Below, piece after piece: positions 33,480 to 42,578 of a stretch of 64,000 nucleotides of DNA (position 1 is its first letter; each line of letters begins with the position of its first letter). The translations under genes and the position numbers were made by a program. Under the pieces are notes generated by a model that saw nothing but the letters and a program-made list of their open reading frames with translations, was not told where the DNA came from and ran no database searches. Location: the NCBI RefSeq assembly GCF_000495815.1, contig NZ_AWGE01000009.1, forward strand, positions 62,001 to 126,000. The letters are read 5' to 3'. Origin of the DNA: Asticcacaulis sp. AC466. Its GTDB lineage: Bacteria; Pseudomonadota; Alphaproteobacteria; Caulobacterales; Caulobacteraceae.

Positions 33480-34847
33480 ATGACCGCGCGCGTCCTTATC
33501 GTCGATGACATACCGGCCAATGTCCGCTTGCTCCAGGCCAAGCTGGAGGCGGATTATTACGAGGTACTGACGGCAAATGACGGCCAGGTGGCTATAGACA
33601 TGGCCGTTGCCGAACAGCCTGACATTATTCTCCTCGATGTCATGATGCCGGGAATCGACGGCTATGAAGTATGCCGCCAGATCAAGGACCATCCCGAAAC
33701 CCGTCACATCCCCATCATCCTCATCACCGCCCTGGATGGCCGCGACGATCGCCTGTTCGGCCTTGAAGCCGGCGCCGATGATTTCCTGACCAAGCCTATC
33801 GATGACATGATGCTCATGGCGCGTTTGCAGGCGCTTGTCAGGCTGAAGCAGATGGTCGATGACCTGCGCCGGCGCGAAGCCTCATCGCGCCGCGTTGGCC
33901 TGATAGATAACGAACAATACCTGCGTCAGTTGTCGGCGACGGGGAACGTACTGATTCTCGATGACAATGTCCGCCAGGCCGAGCGCCTGATGATGCAATT
34001 GGGCGAAGATCACCGTTGTGCCTTCGAAACGGATCCGGCGCGCGCCATGAAGATTGCCGGCGGGCGCGTCGATCTGATTGTGCTCAACCTGACGGCCAAG
34101 TCCTTCGACGCCCTGCGCTGGGTCGCCCATCTGAGAACGAGCGAAGTCACACGCAACCGGCCGGTCCTGGCCATCGTCAATGCCGATGAACGCCAGCAGG
34201 TGTTCAAGGCGCTGGACCTCGGTGTTAACGATGTTGTGCCGCGTCCCGTTGACATGCTCGAACTGCGCGCCCGCGCAAAAACCCAGATCAAGCGCAAGCG
34301 GTATGGCGACTTCCTGCGCAATACGCTCGACCGCTCCCTGGAATTGGCGGTCACCGACCCCCTGACCGGACTCAATAACCGTCGCTTCCTTGATCACCAC
34401 CTGAGCCTGGCCATGGCGCGTCATGTGAAGGGCGGTCCTGAACTGTCGGTGCTGCTGCTGGATATCGACCATTTCAAGCGCGTCAATGACACCTATGGCC
34501 ATGATGCCGGTGATGAAGTGATTCGCGAATTTGCTCGCCGCCTGGGTTTGAATGTGCGGGCCATCGACATGGCGTGCCGGTTTGGCGGGGAAGAGTTTGT
34601 CGTGCTGATGCCGGAAACCGGCTCGTCGGACGCCGTCCATATCGCCGAACGCGTCCGGTCCCAGGTCGCAGACATCCCCTTCATGTTGGCTGACGGGCGT
34701 AAGCTCGACGTTACGATCTCCATCGGCGTGGCCACCTCGCAAGGCGTTGGCGATACGCCGGAAACCCTTTTGAAGCGAGCTGACGAAGGGGTTTATGAAG
34801 CCAAGCAGGCCGGTCGCAACCGTGTGATCGTCCGCAACGCCGCTTAG
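33480..34847 (+). CDS. pleD: Diguanylate cyclase response regulator PleD
   Basis: 455 residues with the REC-REC-GGDEF layout of PleD. The first receiver (1-120) has ARVLIVDDIPANVRLL and the phospho-acceptor in ILLDVMMPGIDGYE; the second (about 155-275) reads DLIVLNLTAKSFD with asparagine in place of the aspartate, as expected for the adaptor receiver. The GGDEF domain has DPLTGLNNRRFLD, LLDIDHFKRVNDTYGHDAGD and the active-site FGGEEF; RAID five residues ahead is the inhibitory I-site. It makes c-di-GMP at the pole and drives stalk and holdfast development in relatives. Confidence 0.96.
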   Translation: MTARVLIVDDIPANVRLLQAKLEADYYEVLTANDGQVAIDMAVAEQPDIILLDVMMPGIDGYEVCRQIKDHPETRHIPIILITALDGRDDRLFGLEAGADDFLTKPIDDMMLMARLQALVRLKQMVDDLRRREASSRRVGLIDNEQYLRQLSATGNVLILDDNVRQAERLMMQLGEDHRCAFETDPARAMKIAGGRVDLIVLNLTAKSFDALRWVAHLRTSEVTRNRPVLAIVNADERQQVFKALDLGVNDVVPRPVDMLELRARAKTQIKRKRYGDFLRNTLDRSLELAVTDPLTGLNNRRFLDHHLSLAMARHVKGGPELSVLLLDIDHFKRVNDTYGHDAGDEVIREFARRLGLNVRAIDMACRFGGEEFVVLMPETGSSDAVHIAERVRSQVADIPFMLADGRKLDVTISIGVATSQGVGDTPETLLKRADEGVYEAKQAGRNRVIVRNAA

Positions 34848-34918
34848 CGCGGTCACCCTTCAACTGCTTATAGCGCATAGGTTCACGGCGCGAAGCGCAT
34901 GGGCCCATTAGGACGCAA

Positions 34919-34958
34919 AAAAGCCGCGCCGAGTATAGGGGGAACTCAGGCGCGGCTT
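34919..34958. terminator. Terminator between pleD and rpmG
   Basis: AAGCCGCGCC at 34921-34930 pairs with GGCGCGGCTT at 34949-34958. On the minus strand the stem is followed by a run of T residues (the AAAAAA before 34921), so it ends rpmG; it can also serve pleD. Confidence 0.85.
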
Positions 34959-34966
34959 CCTTTAAG

Positions 34967-34997
34967 GTCCTTCGGCGAGGGGGGGATGCCGAAGGAC
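34967..34997. repeat. Second hairpin downstream of rpmG
   Basis: GTCCTTCGGC at 34967-34976 pairs with GCCGAAGGAC at 34988-34997 around an 11-base G-rich loop, 20 bases past the rpmG stop and before the terminator. It probably protects the rpmG transcript end or assists termination. Confidence 0.55.
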
Positions 34998-35016
34998 AAA
35001 CCTTAATATGGCAAGA

Positions 35017-35184
35017 TTACTTAATCTTGCCTTCCTTGAATTCGACGTGCTTGCGCACGACCGGATCATACTTCTTCAGCACCATCTTTTCAGTCTTGGT
35101 GCGGGCGTTCTTCTTGGTAACGTAGAAGAAGCCGGTGTCAGCCGTCGAGTTCAGGCGGATCTTGATGGAGGCTGGCTTAGCCAT
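35017..35184 (-). CDS. rpmG: 50S ribosomal protein L33
   Basis: 55 residues, found by translating the minus strand from the ATG at 35184. It reads [20 protein letters not shown], then [35 protein letters not shown], and matches the alphaproteobacterial L33, which lacks the zinc-binding cysteines of the C+ form. It is a lone gene with its own hairpins and terminator. Confidence 0.97.
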   Translation of the reverse strand: MAKPASIKIRLNSTADTGFFYVTKKNARTKTEKMVLKKYDPVVRKHVEFKEGKIK

Positions 35185-35344
35185 GACGTAAATCCTTACG
35201 GTTCGGGTGCGCCAGACGACGCGAATAAACGAGAGGGGCGGAAAATACTCAGGAACAGCGGGAAGTCAATGGCCAATTGCCCGAAAGGCGGCTTTTTTCG
35301 CGCAATCGTCTTTACACGACGGTGTTTCCAGGCAGGATCCGCAC

Positions 35345-36160
35345 ATGCGATACGAAGAATTGGCGCCCCAAGCAAGCTTCTCGTCCTGTGTCGAACGATT
35401 CTGGAGCTTTGGCCTGGAACCGCAGGATCCATCGCAGTTGACTCATATCATCGTGCCCGACGGCACGATTGGACTGTCCATGACCGCCGTACCCGGTCAG
35501 CCGCCGAATTTCAACCTGATCGGCCCCTCAATAACGGCGCGACGAATCGAGGTGTTCGCGGGCGTCGTCTATCACGGTGTGCGTTTCCGCGCAGGCGCCG
35601 CCCGGTCATTCCTTGGCATCGAGCCGTTGGACCTAGTGGCGCGTATCGTACCGCTACGGGACCGGCTGCCTGATCTGGCCGACCAGTTGGCGTCTGCCTG
35701 CCGCCCTGGGGGCGATCTGAAAGCCTTTGCAGGCGCTTTCCAGGCGGTATCCGTCGGTCGACTGGAACAGCCGCCGGACCGCCTCGTATGCCGCCTTGCG
35801 CAGCGCCTGATCGAAAGCGGTGGCACAACGGCTATCGAAGCGGCTGGCGTCGATATGGGAATAGGGGTTCGCCAATTGCGGCGGCGTTTCCTGCGTGAGA
35901 CGGGCCTGCCCCCTAAAGCGTTCTCGCGCCTGCGCCGAGTGCGCAGGGCCTGTGTGGATCTAATCCACAAGGCGGGCGACCGGGTAGCCGATATTTCCTT
36001 CGATCACGGTTACGCCGATCAGCCGCACCTCAGCCGTGAGGTGCGGGCGGTGTTCGATATGTCGCCCCACCTTCTGGTCGGCTACCTGCGGCAGATCAGT
36101 CACCACAATATGTCCGAGCATGATGACCGATTTGTTCAAAACGCCGCGTCCAAGACATGA
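35345..36160 (+). CDS. AraC-family transcriptional regulator
   Basis: 271 residues from the ATG at 35345 (MRYEELAPQASFSSCVERFW). The N-terminal half is of the DUF6597 sensor type found in AraC regulators (VERFWSF, HIIVPDGTIGLSM, GVRFRAGAARSFLGI). The C-terminal half is a double helix-turn-helix AraC domain (GIGVRQLRRRFLRETGLPPKAFSRLRRVRRA ... VADISFDHGYADQPHLSREVRAVFDMSP). The next two genes encode secreted proteins on the same strand, and the nearer one begins 28 bases downstream, so they may be its targets or partners. The ligand is unknown. Confidence 0.88.
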   Translation: MRYEELAPQASFSSCVERFWSFGLEPQDPSQLTHIIVPDGTIGLSMTAVPGQPPNFNLIGPSITARRIEVFAGVVYHGVRFRAGAARSFLGIEPLDLVARIVPLRDRLPDLADQLASACRPGGDLKAFAGAFQAVSVGRLEQPPDRLVCRLAQRLIESGGTTAIEAAGVDMGIGVRQLRRRFLRETGLPPKAFSRLRRVRRACVDLIHKAGDRVADISFDHGYADQPHLSREVRAVFDMSPHLLVGYLRQISHHNMSEHDDRFVQNAASKT

Positions 36161-36187
36161 TAGCGTGACAGCATAAGGAGAGCCCAC

Positions 36188-36727
36188 ATGTTGAAATTGC
36201 CTGTGATCCTGACGTTTGCCACTCTTGCGTTCGCCGGTGGTGTCCATGCTGAACCGCCAAAGGGTATGGCGGCGCTGACGATGATGACCGGTGTGTGGAG
36301 AGGGGAAGCCAAGGGCGTCGGACGGGACGGCAAGCCTTTTACCATTGTCCAGACCGAACGGGTGGGGCCTATGCTCGACGGCCAGCTTCTGGTGGTGGAG
36401 GGCCGGGGCTACGGTGACGGTGGTAAGCTCGCGTTCAACGCCTTTGGTGTCATTTCTTACGACGCGCAAAGCGGTGGTTATGAATTCCGCGCTTACACGG
36501 GTGGTCATGGCGGGACATTTCCGCTCAAATTGACGGAGACGGGCGCCGTATGGGAAATGCCGGCCGGGCCGGATGCCATTATGCGCTTCACCATAGATTT
36601 CAGCAAAGGCGAATGGCATGAGACGGGCGAATACATTGCCGGTGGTCAAGCGCACAAAACCATAGAATTGACTCTCAAGCGCATGGCCGATACCGACTGG
36701 CCGGCGGCGGGCGCGGTGATGCCGTAA
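36188..36727 (+). CDS. Exported DUF1579-like protein
   Basis: 179 residues with a signal (MLKLPVILTFATLAFAGGVHA). The mature part (LTMMTGVWRGEAKGVGRDGK, VGPMLDGQLLVVEGRGY, FNAFGVISYDAQSGGYEFRAYT, then EWHETGEYI) resembles DUF1579/lipocalin-like beta-barrel proteins that may bind small hydrophobic ligands. No function can be assigned. Placed 27 bases after the AraC regulator. Confidence 0.7.
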   Translation: MLKLPVILTFATLAFAGGVHAEPPKGMAALTMMTGVWRGEAKGVGRDGKPFTIVQTERVGPMLDGQLLVVEGRGYGDGGKLAFNAFGVISYDAQSGGYEFRAYTGGHGGTFPLKLTETGAVWEMPAGPDAIMRFTIDFSKGEWHETGEYIAGGQAHKTIELTLKRMADTDWPAAGAVMP

Positions 36728-36758
36728 ACCTGACGTAATCTGGCGATAGGACAGGCAT

Positions 36759-37322
36759 ATGATCAAAACGACTTCGCTTCTTGTCGGCCTCCTGGCTGCG
36801 TCCGCCGCTCCGGCTTTTGCCGCTGATCCGGTCGCCCCCTATCAATCCATCGCGCCCCTTAGCCTCAAGGCGGAGGCGGGTAAGCAGAACACCGCGCAAT
36901 CGGACCCGCTGACCGATGTGACGCAGATGGATCTGGCCCTGAAGTTTACCTGCGCTACGGCCAATTGCGATCAGGCGGCCTTTCAGCTTCTGCTGGAAGG
37001 AGAAGGCAACGACGTCGCCCAGATTGGCTTTACGGCCCAGGACGGCCTGCTCAAGGGCGCGGTCAGCAAGAATATCGGCGATGTCGCGGGCAAACCAGAC
37101 GCCTTCCAATTGGCGCCGTCACCGGGCGAAGCCTTCGATGTCCGGGTTCATTGGACACCGGGCAACCGCGTCAGCTTTGACCTGTATCGCAAGGATGCGA
37201 CCGGACGCGAAGTCATGGAAAGCCATGACGTGCAATTGTCCGCCCGCGTCCATCATCTGTTCTTGCGCGTATCCAGCGGAGACCTTGTCCTCCTGAAGCA
37301 GACTTACAAGTTCCGGCACTAA
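36759..37322 (+). CDS. Exported hypothetical protein
   Basis: 187 residues with a signal (MIKTTSLLVGLLAASAAPAFA). The mature portion is predicted beta-rich (QMDLALKFTCATANCDQAAFQLLLEGEG ... VRVHWTPGNRVSFDLYRKD) and has two cysteines seven residues apart (FTCATANCD) that may bond. The alternation of short strands recalls a lectin-like jelly roll, but I do not recognise the family. It is 31 bases after the DUF1579-like gene and converges on rnr, whose stop is only five bases away. Confidence 0.6.
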   Translation: MIKTTSLLVGLLAASAAPAFAADPVAPYQSIAPLSLKAEAGKQNTAQSDPLTDVTQMDLALKFTCATANCDQAAFQLLLEGEGNDVAQIGFTAQDGLLKGAVSKNIGDVAGKPDAFQLAPSPGEAFDVRVHWTPGNRVSFDLYRKDATGREVMESHDVQLSARVHHLFLRVSSGDLVLLKQTYKFRH

Positions 37323-37326
37323 TTAC

Positions 37327-39693
37327 TTACCGCTTCTTCTTTTTCTTCACGTTCTTGACGCCGTGCTTCGCGCCGGCGGTCTTGTCGCGAAAGCCGGCTT
37401 TTTTCGGCGCGCCTTTCGAACCAGGGCCACGGGGCGGAAAACCCGAACCCCGCGCACGGACGCCCAGACGCGCGCGCGGCGCGTTCGGATCGGCGGCTTC
37501 GGGTTCCGACAGCATCTTGAACACCAGCCCGCCGGTGATAGGCATGGCTTCGGCCAGTTCAACTTCGACCGTAGCGCCCAGCCGCCATCTTTGCCCGGTG
37601 CGTTCGCCGATCAGCGCGTGTTGGACATCGTCGTGTACGAAATAGTCGTTACCAAGCGACGATACGGGGACGATGCCATCGGCGCCGGTGTCCGTCAGCT
37701 TGACGAACAGGCCAAAGCGCGTGACCCCGACGATACGCCCGGTAAAGGCCGCGCCGATCTTGTCATGCAGGAAGGCGGCGATATAGCGCTCTATGGCTTC
37801 CCGTTCGGCCTGCATCGACCGGCGCTCGGTGGCGGTGATGTGTTCGGCGGTGTCGCCAAGGGTTTTGATTTCGTAATCGGTCAGCCCGTCATCACCCAGC
37901 TTGAGCGCGCGGATCAAGCCGCGGTGAACGATCAGGTCGGCATAGCGACGGATCGGTGAGGTAAAGTGAGCGTAGTGGTCGAGATTAAGTCCGAAGTGGC
38001 CGTAATTTTCCGGTGAGTAGTGCGCCTGCATCTGGGTGCGCAGAACCACTTCGTTGATAATTTCATTATTGGGACCGTCTTTTTGTCCGTCAAGCAGGGC
38101 ATTGAAGCGGTCGGTGCGCGGCGGTTCGCCCTTGTTCCAGGGAATCCCCAGTGTCGCTAGGAAGTCGGCGAGGTTGCCGATCTTTTCCAGCGAAGGGGCT
38201 TCGTGGACGCGATAGATCAAAGGTGTCTTGTGCTTTTCCAGTTCTTCGGCGGCCGAGACATTGGCCTGGATCATCATCTCCTCGATCAATTGCATGGCAT
38301 CCAGCGATACGCGTTGTTCGATGGAGACGACATTGCCTTCGGCGTCCAGCTTTACGCGGCGCTCAGGAGAGTTGATATGCAGGGGTTGCCGGATGTTGCG
38401 GCCCTTGGTCAGGCAGGCGTGCGCGGCCCAGAGCGGTTTGAGCAGGGCATCGAGGATCGGCCCGGTGGTGTCGTCGGGCATGCCGTCGATCGCGGCCTGC
38501 GCCTGTTCGTAGGATAGCTTGGCAGCGGATCGCATCAGGCCACGCACGAATTTGTGGCTAAGCTTCTTGCCGGCGGCATTGAACACCATGCGCACTGCCA
38601 GGGTGGCGCGGTTCTGGCCCTCCTGCAACGAACACAGGCCTGACGACAGAACGTGCGGCAACATGGGTTCGACGCGATCGGGGAAATAGGTGGAATTGCC
38701 CTTTTCACGCGCATCGCGGTCAAGCGACGAGCCGGGTGTGACATAGGCGGCGACGTCAGCGATGGCGACCCATACGACCCAGCCGCCCGGATTGGATTCG
38801 CTGTCGTCGGCGTGGGCGTAGACGGCGTCGTCATGGTCCTTGGCGTCAACCGGATCAATGGTGACAAAGGGCAGGTCGCGCAGATCTGTCCGCTTGCCCA
38901 GGCTGGGCGGCTGGGCGGATTTGGCTTCGTCCTCGGTGCTGCTTTGAAAACCGAGCGGCAGGCCGTGACTGTGGATCGCCATGACCGAGGCAATCTTGGG
39001 ACTGTCTTCCTTGCCGATGACTTCCAGAACCCGGGCGGGTTTGGGCCCGTAGCGATGCACGCCACCGACGGGTGCGGCGACCACGACATCGCCGTCTTCC
39101 AATGTCTCGAGATTCTGGCCCGTGAGGGTCCAGGCGGTTTTTTCCTTGCGGTTGACGCTTTCCAGTCGGATCTCGCGGCGTCCCTTTCGTACCACGCCGA
39201 CGATCTTAGGCGCGCCTTGGTCCAAAACCTTGATCAGGTGCGCCACCCAGCCATCGGCCGTGTTTTCAAAGCGGGCATAGATCCGATCGCCCATACCGGG
39301 CGGTGTCTGGGCGGCAGCCTTTTTGAGCGGCGCCAGCCGGGCGAGCGGCGAAGCGGAGTCGGCCTTGCTCCATTTGACCCACAACTCGCCGTCGATATCG
39401 CGTTCGACGACATCGCACACGCCGGTATCGGGCAAGGCGCCCACCGCGCCGAATGTCTTTCGGCCGCTTTTATGAAGCTTGCCGGACTCGGATAGCGTCT
39501 TCAGCCGTTGGCGCAGGGCGCGACGCTCGTCGCCTTTCAGCCCAAATTGGCGGGCCAGGTCGCCTATATCAACTTCGCGCGCGGCGGCCAGCGCGTCCAG
39601 AAGGGTCTGGTCGTCGGGAAGGCCCTGATGCGCTTTTTGCGGTTGGGGTTTGAGCGGTTTGGGGACGCGCGGCACGCGGGGAAGTTTGGTCAT
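37327..39693 (-). CDS. rnr: Ribonuclease R
   Basis: A 3'-5' exoribonuclease able to degrade structured RNA. It has 788 residues. The N-terminal part has an RNase R winged-helix-like region (DLARQFGLKGDERRALRQRL) and cold-shock domains; the RNB catalytic core has FVTIDPVDAKDHDDAVYA with the metal-binding aspartates, DVAAYVTPGSSLDRDAREKGNSTYFPDRVEPMLPHVLSSGLCSL, RNIRQPLHINSPERRV and HYAHFTSPIRRYADLIVHR. An S1 domain follows, with GRIVGVTRFGLFVKL, and the tail is a Lys/Arg-rich stretch ending KKKKKR. All expected elements are present. Confidence 0.95.
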   Translation of the reverse strand: MTKLPRVPRVPKPLKPQPQKAHQGLPDDQTLLDALAAAREVDIGDLARQFGLKGDERRALRQRLKTLSESGKLHKSGRKTFGAVGALPDTGVCDVVERDIDGELWVKWSKADSASPLARLAPLKKAAAQTPPGMGDRIYARFENTADGWVAHLIKVLDQGAPKIVGVVRKGRREIRLESVNRKEKTAWTLTGQNLETLEDGDVVVAAPVGGVHRYGPKPARVLEVIGKEDSPKIASVMAIHSHGLPLGFQSSTEDEAKSAQPPSLGKRTDLRDLPFVTIDPVDAKDHDDAVYAHADDSESNPGGWVVWVAIADVAAYVTPGSSLDRDAREKGNSTYFPDRVEPMLPHVLSSGLCSLQEGQNRATLAVRMVFNAAGKKLSHKFVRGLMRSAAKLSYEQAQAAIDGMPDDTTGPILDALLKPLWAAHACLTKGRNIRQPLHINSPERRVKLDAEGNVVSIEQRVSLDAMQLIEEMMIQANVSAAEELEKHKTPLIYRVHEAPSLEKIGNLADFLATLGIPWNKGEPPRTDRFNALLDGQKDGPNNEIINEVVLRTQMQAHYSPENYGHFGLNLDHYAHFTSPIRRYADLIVHRGLIRALKLGDDGLTDYEIKTLGDTAEHITATERRSMQAEREAIERYIAAFLHDKIGAAFTGRIVGVTRFGLFVKLTDTGADGIVPVSSLGNDYFVHDDVQHALIGERTGQRWRLGATVEVELAEAMPITGGLVFKMLSEPEAADPNAPRARLGVRARGSGFPPRGPGSKGAPKKAGFRDKTAGAKHGVKNVKKKKKR

Positions 39694-39752
39694 AACGCCA
39701 ATGTAGGCGAGACTCAGGCGTCAAACCACCCCGAAATCAAGAAAACAGCCTG

Positions 39753-40223
39753 TCAGGAAAACGGGGCAGGCGTCTGGTCCGGCGGTAATTGCATCAGGCC
39801 AAACCAATATTGTTCGATGCGCGCGACGATATCGTCATAGGTTGCGTTGTTGATGGGTTTGGTAATGTAGCCATTGGCATGGTGATCGTAGCTGGTGATG
39901 ATGTCACTGTCGGCGGCAGAACTCGACAAAACGATTACGGGGATGCGTTTTAGGGTGGGATCTTCCTTTACTCTGTAAAGGAAATCCTGCCCGTGCATGG
40001 CGGGCAGGTTAAGGTCGAGCAGTATCAGGTCGGGTCGCGGTGCATCGGCATGTTCACCTTCGCGACGCAGGATGCTGAGCCCTTCTTCACCGGTTTCAGC
40101 CACGACGATATCGCTTTGCATCTCCGCTCGCTTGAAGGCCATACGTGCCAGAATCGCATCACCGCGATTGTCTTCGACCAGCATAACTCGCGCGATCCGT
40201 GCTCTATCGATCAGCTTCGTCAT
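39753..40223 (-). CDS. Rcp1-type single-domain response regulator
   Basis: 156 residues, one receiver domain and no output domain. ARVMLVEDNRGDAILARMAFK gives the acidic pocket, LILLDLNLPAMHGQDFL the phospho-acceptor, and VIVLSSSAADSDI and GYITKPI the switch Thr/Ser and lysine. The MLVEDNRGD pattern is that of Rcp1/phytochrome-associated regulators. It is divergent from the PAS histidine kinase gene next door and closely resembles the regulator at 41921, so the two may compete for the same kinase. Confidence 0.88.
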   Translation of the reverse strand: MTKLIDRARIARVMLVEDNRGDAILARMAFKRAEMQSDIVVAETGEEGLSILRREGEHADAPRPDLILLDLNLPAMHGQDFLYRVKEDPTLKRIPVIVLSSSAADSDIITSYDHHANGYITKPINNATYDDIVARIEQYWFGLMQLPPDQTPAPFS

Positions 40224-40435
40224 TGCGGCCGTCCGTCCCGTCAGTTTCGTCTTCTATCGGTTTGTCCGACGAATCTACGCGTATCGCAAGCGCTTTCCGT
40301 CATGGTGACACATTTCGCCAATCTGCCACGCTGATTATGTTGAGTTGAAAACAGGTTGAAAATACATGCAACGGGTGAACTGAGGGGTGATATAACCGTT
40401 TGCGTATAGGCGGGAATACGTGAGAGGATGGGCTT

Positions 40436-41911
40436 GTGAATAAGACGGGGGATCTTGCCAGTATTTTGCCGCCGCCCGTTCTGTGGCTGCATAGCTTTAC
40501 AGATATTGTCATTACGCTCTCTTGTTTCGGCATGGCGGGGGCTCTGTTCTTCGTAAGGTTCCGGCGACCCGACCTGACCATGCGGTCGCTTTTCACGGTA
40601 TTTGGCGTATTGATGCTGCTGGCGGGTCTGACCGCCCTGATGGATATTGGGACGCTATGGCGTTCGCATGGTCTGGCCGATTGTGTTCTTCGGCTGATCT
40701 ATGCAATGACGGTATTCTTCAGTTGCATTGCCTTGATCGCCATGGTGCCGCGTGCGCTCAAAATTCACAGCGCCCGTCAATTGGCCGACGCCAATCGCAA
40801 ACTTGAGCAGCTCTACCGTGCGACCGAAGAGCAAGGCAGGATGATGCTGGGCGCCGTTGTCGACAATATTATCGACGGCATCATCACCATAGACGATCAT
40901 AATCGCATTCAGAGTTTCAACCCGGCTTGCGAGACCCTGTTTGGCTATACCTCCGACGAAGTGGTGGGACAGCCTGTATCCTTGCTAATGCCCGATCCAA
41001 ACTACGCCGAACACGACCGCTACGTTCTTCAATACGTAGGCACCGCAGCTGGTGGCCGGGAGGTCATGGCCAGGCGGCGAGACGGTTCTGAGTTTTCCGC
41101 CGATCTGTCCGTCAGCGCCTTTGAAATATCCGGACGCCGGCATTATACCGGTATAATTCGTGATATTACCAAGGCGAAACAGGCAGAGGACGCGCGCCAG
41201 AAGCTTCTGAAACGCTTGACCGACTCGAATACTGAACTGGAACGGTTCGCTTATGTGGCCTCGCACGACATGCAGGAGCCATTACGCATGGTCATTAATT
41301 TCAGTCAGGTCATCCGTAACGACTATGCCGACAAACTGGACGACGATGGCAAGGAGTACTTAAAAATCATCGGCGATGCAGCGGCCCGTATGCGTGACAT
41401 GGTACAGGACCTGCTTGAATATGCCCGACTTGACAAGGAGGTCGCTCGTTTCGCACCGGTGGACCTTCGCGCGGAATTGGCGCACGTGCTGAAAAACCTG
41501 CGAGCACTGACACGCGAAAGCCAGGCTGTCATCACTTATGACGATCTGCCCATCGTGGAAGGCAGCGGCGTTCAGTTGATGCGGTTGATGCAAAACCTGA
41601 TCAGCAATGCCGTCAAATACCAGCGACCAAAGCGGTTGCCCGTCGTCCATGTCGGCTGTCAGGATCGGGGCGATCATTGGGAAATCAGTGTGCAGGATAA
41701 TGGTATCGGCGTGGATCAGGTTTTTATAAATCAGATTTTTGAACCGTTTCGCCGACTGCATAGTTGGGATAATATTCCCGGTACCGGACTGGGACTTTCT
41801 GTGTGCCGCAAAATCGCCGAAAATCACGGCGGTCACATCTGGGCCATATCAGAACTGGATGTCGGTTCGACTTTCTTTTTTACGCTCCCAAAGATTTCGC
41901 AGACGGCATAG
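40436..41911 (+). CDS. PAS-domain sensor histidine kinase
   Basis: 491 residues from a GTG with GAGGA eight bases upstream. The N-terminal ~115 residues have three hydrophobic segments (FTDIVITLSCFGMAGALFFV, LFTVFGVLMLLAGLTALMDI, LIYAMTVFFSCIALIAMV). A PAS domain follows (about 140-255: VVDNIIDGIITIDDHNRIQSFNPACETLFGYTSDEVVGQP), then a phytochrome-type HisKA box (ELERFAYVASHDMQEPLRMV, H-D-M-Q-E-P) and a HATPase domain with LISNAVKYQRPKR (N box), VQDNGIGVD and GTGLGLSVCRKI. A complete membrane-linked kinase; the signal is unknown. Its stop overlaps the ribosome site of the following response regulator. Confidence 0.93.
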   Translation: MNKTGDLASILPPPVLWLHSFTDIVITLSCFGMAGALFFVRFRRPDLTMRSLFTVFGVLMLLAGLTALMDIGTLWRSHGLADCVLRLIYAMTVFFSCIALIAMVPRALKIHSARQLADANRKLEQLYRATEEQGRMMLGAVVDNIIDGIITIDDHNRIQSFNPACETLFGYTSDEVVGQPVSLLMPDPNYAEHDRYVLQYVGTAAGGREVMARRRDGSEFSADLSVSAFEISGRRHYTGIIRDITKAKQAEDARQKLLKRLTDSNTELERFAYVASHDMQEPLRMVINFSQVIRNDYADKLDDDGKEYLKIIGDAAARMRDMVQDLLEYARLDKEVARFAPVDLRAELAHVLKNLRALTRESQAVITYDDLPIVEGSGVQLMRLMQNLISNAVKYQRPKRLPVVHVGCQDRGDHWEISVQDNGIGVDQVFINQIFEPFRRLHSWDNIPGTGLGLSVCRKIAENHGGHIWAISELDVGSTFFFTLPKISQTA

Positions 41912-41920
41912 GAGGCAATA

Positions 41921-42376
41921 TTGAAAAATCTGCTTATTCGTGAAGGCCGCGCGGCCGAAATCATGCTGGTAGAAGACAATCGCGGCGACGCACTCCTGGC
42001 CTCGCGGGCCTTCAAGCAGGCGGAAATCGACAACAATGTCACCGTCGCGGAAACAGGAGAAAAGGCGCTGGCCATGCTGAGGCGGGAAGGGGCGTATGCG
42101 ACCATGCGGCTTCCCGACCTGATCCTGCTTGACCTGAACCTGCCGATGATGAGCGGCCATGATGTCCTGGCGGCGATCAAGGGGGACGAGGCATTGCGAC
42201 ATATCCCGGTCATTATCATGTCGAGTTCGTCGGCTGAGGCGGACATTGCCGGCGGCTATGCTAATCACGCCAGCGCCTATGTCGTAAAACCCATCAGTCT
42301 CGACAACTTCACCGAAGTGGTCCGCAATATCGAGCAGTTCTTTTTCATGTTGGCCGTCCTGCCGTCGTCTGACTGA
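41921..42376 (+). CDS. Rcp1-type single-domain response regulator
   Basis: 151 residues starting at TTG (41921), supported by a strong GGAGG five bases upstream that overlaps the kinase stop. One receiver domain: AEIMLVEDNRGDALLASRAFKQAE, LILLDLNLPMMSGHDVL with the phospho-acceptor, VIIMSSSSAEADI and YVVKPIS. No output domain. It is the probable direct partner of the kinase at 40436. Protein-level similarity to the divergent regulator at 39753 is obvious, suggesting a local duplication. Confidence 0.88.
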   Translation: MKNLLIREGRAAEIMLVEDNRGDALLASRAFKQAEIDNNVTVAETGEKALAMLRREGAYATMRLPDLILLDLNLPMMSGHDVLAAIKGDEALRHIPVIIMSSSSAEADIAGGYANHASAYVVKPISLDNFTEVVRNIEQFFFMLAVLPSSD

Positions 42377-42578
42377 GCCAAGGAAAATAAAGCAGGCCCG
42401 CTCCGCGAAAACATGAAAGCGCCATGTAGTCGTGCGTCTTTATTGTTACAGGGGCGCGAAATAAGATGATGATTGACGCTGCGTAAGTATTGCCAATTCT
42501 GGTTTCTGGTCGGATGCTTGCTCACAAGGCCTGTCCGCATGGTCAGATCATAATCAAAAAGATACGCAGCAGGGATAC

